Assembly: GCF_026213295.1 (NCBI RefSeq) | Contig: NC_079428.1 | Span: 6,171,945-6,235,944 of the forward strand | Reading direction: 5' to 3' | DNA length: 64,000 nt | From: Gadus chalcogrammus | Taxonomy: Eukaryota > Chordata > Actinopteri > Gadiformes > Gadidae | Part shown: piece after piece, positions 53,275-64,000 of the stretch | How the letters are laid out: every line of letters begins with the position of its first letter | How positions within the stretch are numbered: the first letter of the stretch is position 1 | The notes under the pieces: generated by a model | What the model saw: the letters and a program-made list of their open reading frames with translations, nothing else | Database searches by the model: none | Told to the model about the DNA's origin: nothing | Translations under genes and position numbers: made by a program

Positions 53275-53835
53275 GACTCACATACACTTAGGCGTTGTGT
53301 TTGTTCTCGTGGTCAGATTTCTCTGAGGTGGGGCTTTCAAGGTCCTCACTGTTAAGTGTGCTTGTGAAACCCTAGTGGTTGTCCTTCACCTTGTTTGTGG
53401 TGTGGTGGCTTTGTTTGATGCGATGCAGGCTGCCAGACTGTTTAAAAGGTTATGGCCACTATGCATTTGTACTGCGTAATGTGTAGTATACACATTTTGT
53501 AAACATTTACAAATACAAAATGACCCTTTTGCAGCGTAGACATATCCTATCTACTTAGTATACATAAGTAATCATTCATTCCGATTGGTGAAACCAGCCA
53601 AGGATAACATCAGACTATGGGCTGTACTCTTGTTTGTATGAGTTATCTGTTTGTATATTCTAAGTTGCTTACCAAGCACATGGATTCATGCACCCTCTAT
53701 CTGCTGCAGGTAAGACTCGAGAGACTTTTGGGAAGCAAACCGTCCAGCAACAACAACGACAACAACAATGACAACAAACGACTACATCTCCTCCCACTCA
53801 GCCCCCTTTCTACGGCGCTGCATTTCGCGCATCTC

Positions 53836-53900
53836 TGATTGACAGGCGTGATGGATTCCCCGGACCAATCAGGGAAGAGTAGACCTGATTGGTTAGGAAT
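53836..53900. promoter_or_regulatory. PBX/PREP-like site with CCAAT boxes
   Basis: TGATTGACAG (53836-53845) is a perfect PBX-PREP/MEIS-type motif. It is followed by CCAATCA and CTGATTGG within 60 bp. Motif-based inference; occupancy unknown. Confidence 0.25.
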
Positions 53901-55030
53901 AAGCTTGGAAATCCTAAACCTTACCTACAGTACCTTTTAAATTAGGCTCTTGCTCTTGGTGTTGGGAATAGACGAGAGAGCATTGGATAATTACACCATC
54001 TCTCCCTCCGTACTACGGAGACATAAATTATTGAGCACAAGAAAAATTACGTGTCCGCGAATTGTATTTCTATAAATCTTTCATACACGAGTGCAAACAT
54101 AGAGCAGGGTAGCTTTGCAAAGACTCCCTTCTCGACGATACCTTTCTCCCAGGTTATAGTTTTTTTTGTTGGTTGTTAGCTTATCTCCCCCTCGCCCCCC
54201 CACCCCTTCCAGCTTGGAGCCGTGCTCTGGCCTTCCCTCCCCCCCACCCTTTCAACGTCCTGATGAATGCTTATCTGTCTCTTCCACAGCACGTTGGCTT
54301 CTCCGTCCTCACAGACCCAGAGACCAGCCAGCAGCTCCTAATTACACACCTCTCTCTCTCCCCCCCCCCCCTCTGAGCGCCTTGCGAGTTTTCCTCCTCC
54401 TCGAGTTTCAGTTGATCAAGGACTCCTGCGTTTCCGTCCCAGTTAAGCACAGCATGATTTGTTGTTCGCTCTTCAATGAATGGATGACTTTAAAGATCAA
54501 TTCTTTTCGGGTTCAGTCGTAAAAAAAAGATTAAATCAGCCTAAACAAATCAACCTAGGAAGAGCTTTTACTGGTCTTTGGAGGATTCATCCCCCCGCAC
54601 ACTAGACATCAACAATGTGCATCTTTCTGACCGTGTTCAGATACTATACCTGCTGCAGATGTCTGACCTTTCAAGATATGATGCAGATCTACTATGCTCT
54701 ACATATAACACTGTATGGTAAACCTGGTGTAGATGTCTGACCATGTAATGATATGATACAGATTATACTACAGTATACTCTACATATAAAACTATAATCC
54801 AGTTGTATTATATTATCACGTAAAAAAGGCTTGGTTTAGCATTGAAACAGCTCTGTGGAGAACTCAATAGCACCCTGGTGGACCACAAAAGATAAAGTGT
54901 TTACTGTATAAGTGTGCGTGTGTCTCCTTTTCCCTCCTCTTGCCCCGTCCTCTCTGCTATTCGGTCCAAATGATCCCATTGGATGCATTTGTAGGGAGGA
55001 TTGAACCAATGACAGGATAGTTAGCTCTAT

Positions 55031-55036
<6 letters not shown>

Positions 55037-55121
<85 letters not shown>

Positions 55122-55153
55122 CTCTGTCTCTTTCTCTCTCTCTCTCTCTCTCG
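55037..55153. repeat. (CT)n array
   Basis: Pure to 55110, then CTGT/TTTC interruptions. Confidence 0.97.
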
Positions 55154-55573
55154 CTGTTTGTGTGAATGATGCAATGAGTAACCAGCGTGGCTCGTCTTGC
55201 ATTTCAAGACCCCCCCCTGCCCCCCGCTGTCTTTGGCTCGCCTCATTTCCCCGCCCGTCAGCCGGAGCTTTGCATCAAGTGCGCCGCCCACTGTGATCTC
55301 CGCCACACCTCTTCTTCATCAAGAGCTCCGCGCCGTTTGTAGTCCGTCGTGCCGCCCCCCGTTAGAGGGAGCGGAGAGGAGTCCAGGGGGGCAGGCCCGG
55401 CTGCTACAGCCAACTAGAGGAGACGCATCGTTTTGGAATGAGGCCCATTTGTGAGGTCGCCCTGATGGGGGTGGTGTGGGTGGAGGGTTGGGGGGGGGGG
55501 GTCCCATTTAACAACACTGCAAATCTCTGTCGGCGATGTGTGATGTGTGATGAGGGTAAGGAAAACTTGAGGC

Positions 55574-55853
<280 letters not shown>

Positions 55854-55933
55854 GGTGGGAGGTTGGGGGTTGGGTTTGGGGGTGTTTATGTGTAAAATTG
55901 TTTCCTACACTCGGTCACTAGGTCATTGGGCAG

Positions 55934-55948
55934 ACACACGCACACACA

Positions 55949-55980
<32 letters not shown>

Positions 55981-56005
55981 CGAACACACGCACACACACA
56001 CACAA
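55934..56005. repeat. (CGCA)n and (CA)n
   Basis: About nine CGCA units between CA runs. Confidence 0.93.
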
Positions 56006-56229
56006 AAATACATGACAGGAGGCAAACACACTGTAGACACAGTGTATGTGAGCCAGCGCTTGGCAGCAGGTCTATAGACATATCCAGCAGCTGGTCCATC
56101 TCTGTCCAGGCCCATTACATCTGCCCCAGCCGCCATTGCAGGACGCAGTATCAACAAAAGAGGAAAGATCCCATTATAGATCAGTCTGCTTAGGCTCCTT
56201 TATTGTAGTGTGTGTGTATATTGAAGGAG

Positions 56230-56462
56230 GGAGGGGCGGGGGGGGGGGGGGGGAGGCGGGAAAGGAGTAGATATTTCACAATGTAAACATAACACGTTAT
56301 TACTACCCTATCAGAGGATGACCAGGTGACCCGCAATGTCCACGGCAAAACAAACAAGGCCTATCAATCACACCGCAAAGGCGTGCATCGCAAAGACCCA
56401 AACAGCGGCGTCAACAACTTATCGTGGCGGTGGCTGCCTGCCCTCATCCCCCCCCCCCCCCC
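56230..56462. repeat. Poly-G (56237-56253) and poly-C (56449-56462)
   Basis: Homopolymers separated by unique sequence. Confidence 0.85.
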
Positions 56463-57296
56463 ACTACCCCGCTCATATTTTTCCCGAAACAACATTTGAA
56501 GAGTGCTGAAATGCAAAAGCAGCGGGAATATATGAGACAAAGTCGGAATTAGAGATCCACATCGCTGGGGTTTTCAGCTGACGTGTACATCTCTCCTGCG
56601 TTCATCGCCCACCTTGTAGGAAACAAGCATTTTCTTTCCCACCCCGCTTCAAAGTTAGAATTCATTTTGAATCCTTTCTTCTTTATTTTGCTGGGCAATT
56701 GCTATTTATGGACTGCTTAACAAAGAGGGCCCCAAGCCGGGGTAAAACATATTGACTCCATTAACGTTAAATGTTATTATTCTGCCCCGTGTGAGTTAGT
56801 TATGATCGATCAGACACGTTCGACAGCAACGCCAAACCCAGGATCACATTTCTCCTGGCATCAAGCCGCCCCGGTCTTGTTTATTAATTTATTGGCGGGA
56901 TCTTGAATATCCCAAAAGAAAAGCACAGTCAACCGGCTTACCCATTTTTAGATCATTTATTTTTCCAGGCGTTTTGTTATTTTTGGATACCCGAGGAAAA
57001 CTTTGGAGAAGTGAGTGAACAACACGTGATTCTTCAAGCCCGCAAGACACAGCCACAGAAATACATTTTGGGGAGGATTTGGTTGTTGTTGTTGTTGTTT
57101 ACCATGACTTTCTGCCGTTTTCAGTCAGCTCAAGTGCTATCACGGGCCAAATAGACGGCATTACCCTGTGTGCCCCTGATCTGCTGAGCTAATGCCAGGA
57201 GAGAGGGAGAGAACTGTCTCACACTTCTCTGTTCTTTAACAATGTTTTTATTCTTTATGGTGCTTCATGCAGCGTTGCTAGGGGAAGCTGGATCAC

Positions 57297-57846
<550 letters not shown>

Positions 57847-59110
57847 TTGTGTCTGGTCTTCAGACATCTGTGATTGTTAATACAGGCTTTGCAAACAGGA
57901 GGACCATAATTCCAATTATAACGATAGTTGGGACTCAATCTTTTTTTATTGAAGTCAATGTGACAGTACTTTATTTTTAAGGGAGGCTTTGTTTGTAGGC
58001 AATTGCAACCGAAAAGTTCACTTCGATTTTTAGGCATTTCATTGTTGCTCAAGGAAGAATAGGTTCTGTTATTTTACAAGAATCTTGTTACTGTCACTCT
58101 TGTTTTGTACTTGTTAGTCCAGCTTGTATTTATGGCTTTTCAATTCGTCCCAGGAGAGACATAGAAGCATGCAAAAAAGAGGCCTAAAAAAGCACTACAA
58201 AAATGCGTGGAAAATTACCTTCCCGTCTCATTAATTTGACATAATCACTCAATACTTGATTGTCAATAACCTGACTTCAATAGGCTAATGTTTGGTGCTT
58301 TTCCAAACCATTAATTTGTACCCATAAGGAAAGCCCAATAGCCGAATAAAGTGAGACGATTTCAATAAAATAAATGACTAAACAAGAAGAGAATTGTGGA
58401 AAATATCAGAAGGGGGGATTGGTTTCAGTTGTGTTCCCCTAAGAGAATTAAACAGAGTTCTAACACAGCAACACATTGAGTCATGTTTTAATAGTGACAG
58501 AGAGAAAGCTGTTATTATCAAGTCTAGACAGAAAGATTTAATAGTGTAGCCTAAAAGTGAGAGCTGTGATAGATCTGGAGGATTATCAAGCACTTCTTGA
58601 CATTTCTCCTGTCATTCTGCTGTTCTGGTTTGAAATACATTTACATCAGCTACGATAAGGACAGAAAACCTTCATCGTTATTGTATGAACTCTGCATTCA
58701 AATTTTGTTCAAAGTTATTTACACAGATATACTCATCAAATCAGGATTCTGTCATGTTTATGTTATCACCTTGACAACGCTTCTGTTGTGCCCCTTTTTG
58801 TTTCAGTCCTCAGAGTTTGTGAAATACATCACCCATCCACACAACTCTAGCCTGAGTGAGAAGGAATCCATGTGTGCAAAGTTCTGCTGTCATGTTTCCC
58901 TCTAAAACATGACATCATCAACTCATTAGTGAGCAAATTATATCGGCCAATCTAAAACCCTTTTTTCCGATTCAGCTTTTGTGAAGGCGAGAAACACAGA
59001 ACAAGAACGGCTGCAAGGCGTTCTGTACCTTTTGGTTTCTGTTGAGCCATGACCCCAGCCGTGCACTAGTGTAGGAGAGTGAGGTGAGAGAGGAGTGGGC
59101 GGGTGAGAGA

Positions 59111-59117
59111 GTGTGTG

Positions 59118-59165
<48 letters not shown>
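59111..59165. repeat. (GT)n microsatellite
   Basis: About 50 bp GT. Confidence 0.95.
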
Positions 59166-59168
<3 letters not shown>

Positions 59169-59963
59169 CTTCGCGGAACGCGGTGGTGGCCTCGTGGTTA
59201 CTCACCGCACGAAAGTTGCAGTTGATTTGCTGCTCGGCAACAAACACAGCACAGCAGCACAACAGCCCAGCCGCCACCAACTGACACCATTCTTTTTTAA
59301 TGAGAGAAGGAGGCTCGACGCTGGCTCAGCCCAGCTGGAGGGAACCGACAGAAGGAGGTCACCATGGCGACGGACGGACGGACGGGGGGGGGCGGGTTGG
59401 TGGTTGGTGGTTGGTGGTGGCTGACGGCAAGGTTGAAGCGCCACCGACAGACTCTCTGCGGTGTGGTAACACTCCAATCCCCCCCCGATGTTAAACCACA
59501 TTTAAAATACTCTCTCAGTGATTATGGCCAAAGCATAATCAGCAAGGTTCATAATGGTAGACGAGGGATCAATTATTTCAGTTTTACAACCAATATACAA
59601 CCTATTTTACTGTTACAAGCAAAGCATGCAAACGTTTTACCTCCATTGCTCAGAATATGTACAGAATATGACTTATTGTCACGTTAACTTATTTCCATAA
59701 CCACCATGATTTACCACACTACCCATGAGTGTCATCCCCAAGTTCGCGTAAGCAAATTTTATTGGGTATTTCACAGGTTAAACGCAGCGCTGCAAAGTTT
59801 GCCGAGCTTAGCGTTCCAGAAACACAACTCCAAATCGCTGGAGGCTTCTTAATTATAGAGGGGTGTTTTGAGATGGCACGACGGTTCTGCTGTATATGTG
59901 CTTCAACTTTGTTTTCTGCAGAATAACATTTGACACGCATAAACCAGTAGATTGATGGGTAGA

Positions 59964-60020
59964 CATCAATTTGCCCTACTTTATTCTTCCCCAAGGGGAA
60001 TTGTTCGTTACAATGGCAGA
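59964..60020 (-). repeat. Repeat tail (AATTCCCCTTGGGGAAGAATAAAG)
   Basis: On the minus strand the string AATTCCCCTTGGGG followed by AAGAATAAAGTAG resembles a repeat tail seen in many fish 3'UTRs (AATTTCCCC-GGGGATCAATAAAGTA). The AATAAA is a repeat feature here rather than proof of a gene end. Confidence 0.4.
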
Positions 60021-61137
60021 ATAAAACTAAACATCGATATGAGACAATATAAAAATATGAATAGGAAATAAACAATAAGATAAAAAATAAAATGACGGTA
60101 TATTTGTACTTACCGTCCGTGTGTTGCAGTAATATAGTATGGTGATTAAGTACAGAGGTACTAGCTAATGCTAGTACCAGATTGATACATTGAATCCACC
60201 GTAGGAGAGGGTAAAAAGTACACACCTGCACTCCAGATGGATGGTTGCACTCCAGGGATAAAACATTAGTTTCCTGGCTGATTTATTTTGTTGATACGGT
60301 CTCGTTCATTGTTTGTCTCACAATGTGTGGTTATTGAAAATATACCGGATGAATCAGTTGGTTGATTCTAATCACCCAACGGTTATACTACAATGATACT
60401 AGAAGTCATCTTACCCACAAAGTTAGTTGTGTACAACGTTTGATATTTGATATTCTTGAGCTATCTAATGATTGTTTGTTGAAATAATTGATCAATGAGA
60501 GTTTCATTTGAGTTGTACTCCTCTTGGATTATTACATCAGAATCCGTGACCTTCCAATATAGCTCCTGCCACTTTGTAACTCTATTGTTCACCGCAACAC
60601 GATAAAAGTGCAGATTTCAGAATTTCTCCATTCATTGATTTATTTTAGATAATGTATGAATTACTGTTTAGATTTTCTCATTGAAACAAGTGAGCATTGG
60701 AGCGGGCCAGGCAGGTGCCTCTCCTTTACTTTCTTAGTCATAACTGAAGTCTTAAGGGGCGGCATTAAGCTGACAATATGATACTCCTGAAAACATTAAG
60801 GGTTTTTTGCTGTGCACTCGACATCCACTACAACATGGCAATGAAACGACAACAATCCAAGACAGCGCTACTATAACTACTATGATTGTTCCGTATCCCT
60901 GACCGAGTGATCTTATCGTTTCCTCTTTAAACTCTTTCTGCGTTCGTCTTTAAATTTGAACAGAAGAGAGAGCTATTGGGCTTTTCACTGCATTGAGCCA
61001 AATCAATCCAATCAAAGCCCTGTTATTCACGCTTTCTCCAGAATCCTGAGGATCCACAAATCAAACCTGAAGAGGTTCACGGTCGAACTTCGCGCACACA
61101 CGCCTACTCCATGTTTCATTTCAACGGAATCGCACAC

Positions 61138-61171
61138 TTACACACACACACACACACACCTTCACACACCG

Positions 61172-61205
<34 letters not shown>

Positions 61206-61215
61206 ACACACACAG

Positions 61216-61288
<73 letters not shown>
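61138..61288. repeat. (CA)n microsatellite
   Basis: Three interruptions in the first 80 bp, then pure. Confidence 0.97.
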
Positions 61289-61289
<1 letters not shown>

Positions 61290-61636
61290 TGTTGGTTCAC
61301 TCCTGTACCGTTTTGAGAGATACATTTTTTATTTATTTTTATTTTGTAGCATGTCTTAAGACTCCGGTAAGATCGGCACAGAGGAGGTCCACTGCTACCA
61401 CACCGGCTTGCTTTGGGAGTGTAGGGATGGAAAAATAAACCCCATCCGTGGGGATTACGTGGGAACGTACACGGATCAGCAGCGTTTCCAATTGAAATGG
61501 AGTAGGGAGGGGCAAGCCTGGGTTGTCTTGGGTGACCTTTCGGTCCAGCCCGGAGGAATGAGACTCGGGCTCCCGGAGAACCTGCCGGAATGTGACATTT
61601 GACGTGTGTGTTTCGCAGTCCGCGCTGTGTGTTTTT

Positions 61637-62040
<404 letters not shown>

Positions 62041-62317
62041 TCCCTCTGTTTAAAATGATTTCTGGGTACAGTATTTAATTTCCTCCACGGAGCGCCTCAC
62101 GGTGGGGCTCTGAGATGAACTGTGGAGCGAGCCTATTGTTGCCCACCTGGTCACTTCTGCCTTCATTCTTTGATTTTCAAAGCAACACAAATTGAGTGTG
62201 AATGTGAGAGCGAGTCGGATTAAGATCCATTACAGACCCCCAAATTAATCGTACATAGGGCCCCGGGGCCACAGGGAAGCTGGACTACTTTTTTTTTTTT
62301 CCCCCTGTGTCTCGCTC

Positions 62318-62402
62318 TCAGACACACACACACAAACAAACACATCCACATACAAACACTCACACACCCAGACAGACATGCAGACATAAACAGAAACACA
62401 CG

Positions 62403-62481
<79 letters not shown>

Positions 62482-62636
62482 AATCACACTCACACAACAT
62501 ACAAACACACACAAGCACGCACGCATGCACGCACAATCACACTAACACTCATACATACAAACGCACACACACGCACGCACACACACACACCCACAGACAC
62601 ACAGACACACTAACACCCCGCCACACACACACACAG
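62318..62636. repeat. Imperfect (CA)n region
   Basis: Pure CA at 62408-62475 inside a longer degenerate tract. Confidence 0.95.
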
Positions 62637-62825
62637 AGCAGATGATGAAGCACTAGGACGACACGCGATGCCGTGTCGGCGCTGACACCGCCGCCCGCCC
62701 AGGGAAGCCCTGGCATTTGCCGTCCCGGTGCTTTGTACGGCGAGATGACAAATGCCAGGGATATCCACCCTGCTGGCTGACACATCTTTGTGGTAAAAGG
62801 TGACCTTTTCAGAGGCATCACACAG

Positions 62826-62933
62826 CCCCCCCCACCCCTCCCCCCCTCCCGATCCAACGCCCCCCTCCCTCTCCCCCCCCCCCCCTTCTTCCTGGGTGCC
62901 ATAGCCCGCCCCCCCCCCCCGTATGTGTGTGTG

Positions 62934-62968
<35 letters not shown>

Positions 62969-63040
62969 GCATGCGGGGGGGGAGACGGATGATGTGTATG
63001 CGTGTGTGTATAGGGTGTGTGCGTGTGTGATTGTGGTTGC

Positions 63041-63084
<44 letters not shown>
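62826..63084. repeat. C-rich tracts and (GT)n
   Basis: C runs at 62870-62885 and 62909-62920, GT at 62922-62969 and 63045-63084. Confidence 0.93.
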
Positions 63085-63087
<3 letters not shown>

Positions 63088-63194
63088 CCTGCAGTGGGGG
63101 AGACGGATGAAGAAGAGATGTGTGTTACGCAGGGGATAGGGCAGTGGACAGATGAGCGACGGCGATAAGAGGGGGAACATAGGGCCGGGGCGCG

Positions 63195-63206
63195 GCCGCC
63201 ATTTTG
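63195..63206. promoter_or_regulatory. YY1-like motif GCCGCCATTTTG
   Basis: Exact YY1-type core next to a TGACCTGTCA palindrome-like motif. No nearby promoter is evident; motif-only call. Confidence 0.2.
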
Positions 63207-63460
63207 ACCTGTCAACATTAGGGGACTCAATTTGCGATTGCGATCTCTTGGTTTATTCAGGGAGATACATAGAGGCCTCGGTGCCTTATTTATCACCGTG
63301 TGGAAACAAACACAGGGGACGATAGAGGCATGGGGGAGACGGAGCAAGGGAGATGAAGAGCAGAGGAAATATCGGGGAACTTTTTAAAGGGCTTCGCCTC
63401 CAACGTTAGTCTTTCATCGTTGATTGTCGCTGGCAGGACTCTGGCTGCAGGGGTTATTCC

Positions 63461-63541
63461 GTGTGTGTGTGTCTGCGAGTGTGTGTGTGTGCGTGTGTGT
63501 GTGGGTGTGCGTGGGCGGGCGTGTGTGTGTGCGTGCGGCTG
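63461..63541. repeat. Imperfect (GT)n
   Basis: GT with GC and GGG interruptions. Confidence 0.9.
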
Positions 63542-64000
63542 GGTGCGTGCATTCTGTAATGTCATTGATCAACTTTGATTAACACTCCGACAGAAATGAA
63601 CGCATTGTCAAACCCCTTAAAAAATACGACTCTCGCCTTTGTTCAGCTTGAAAGGATCGCTTGTGAGTAGGAGTTCTGAATTAATCTAAATTTAATAGCG
63701 TTCATAGTTACAGTCCCTTTCTTTCACCCTGCTGCCACGCTGAATTAACACTCAGGACGGATACCCACATGATAATAGCGATGATGTATTTTGACGTAGC
63801 TCTCCAGACAGAAGGGCCTTCGGTAGAAGACTTGAGTGAGTGTGGCCAGGTAGCCAGGTGTCAGTAGCACGTCACAGGTGCTGGGTGATCATTGGTTTAA
63901 TCGCTGTTTAAGCCGTGCCATGGCGCTTAGCGGACGGCGTGATGGGCTGTCACGCAGTGGAGGCGGGGCCTGCCGCAATGGGGGCAGGACATCCCGGGGG

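Noticed and set aside
58807..58905. Possible terminal exon after tttttgtttcag
   Set aside because: Only a short peptide with no recognised homology; a stop arises in the required ADAM phase, and there is no clear polyadenylation context.
59719..60231. 170-codon minus-strand frame, mostly non-repetitive
   Set aside because: It runs through a common fish repeat tail, lacks splice support and known motifs. In 64 kb of random six-frame sequence the longest stop-free run is expected at roughly 150-200 codons, so length alone is not evidence.
61348..61364. 17-bp micro-exon between ttattttgtag and gtaaga
   Set aside because: Contains an in-frame TAA in the required phase; such short matches are expected by chance.

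Overview
This window looks like a teleost fish chromosome segment, probably from a gadiform (cod-like) or similar acanthomorph. The inference rests on an extreme density of long (CA/GT)n, (CT/GA)n and poly-G/poly-C tracts, vertebrate-type splice sites and CpG levels, a tRNA-derived SINE with a tail common in acanthomorphs, and several hAT-type MITEs with the start CAGGGCTGGGC or TAGGGCTGAACGATT, which are widespread in fish. No bacterial, viral, CRISPR or operon structure was seen.

Most of the window is non-coding, but it appears to hold the 5' end of one large plus-strand gene. Three short segments have good splice signals and keep one reading frame when joined: a signal-peptide exon (1555-1684), an 80-bp exon (16639-16718) and a 77-bp exon (45084-45160). 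The joined peptide matches the start of an ADAM metalloprotease (signal peptide plus the beginning of the prodomain), nearest from memory to the ADAM12/ADAM19/ADAM33 group. The protease, disintegrin and cytoplasmic parts would lie beyond position 64000. On this reading 1-1554 is upstream and 5'UTR sequence, 1685-16638 is intron 1 (about 15 kb), 16719-45083 is intron 2 (about 28 kb), and 45161 to the end is the start of intron 3.

The introns carry mobile-element debris. Intron 1 has a TAGGGCTGAAC MITE (8867-9133, exact 8-bp target duplication), a 21-bp minisatellite inside a possible hAT fragment (9674-10087), a CAGGGCTGGGC MITE (11771-12162) that landed inside the loop of an older palindrome, and a deleted hAT copy (12552-13227) that still carries the antisense 3' end of its transposase, with one intron. 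Intron 2 has a GC-rich nested cruciform (19064-19295) within a larger composite repeat, a second copy of the TAGGGCTGAAC family (19828-20293), and a fourfold alternating hairpin (40409-40541). Intron 3 has the SINE (51031-51198), a long-inverted-repeat TTAA MITE (52134-52400) and clusters of CCAAT/AP-1/PBX-like motifs.

The remaining space is unique, roughly AT-balanced intronic DNA split by about fifty simple-repeat arrays. Apparent long reading frames over these arrays (poly-Leu/Ser, poly-Arg/Glu, poly-Thr/His, poly-Cys/Val) are translation artefacts and are not annotated as genes.
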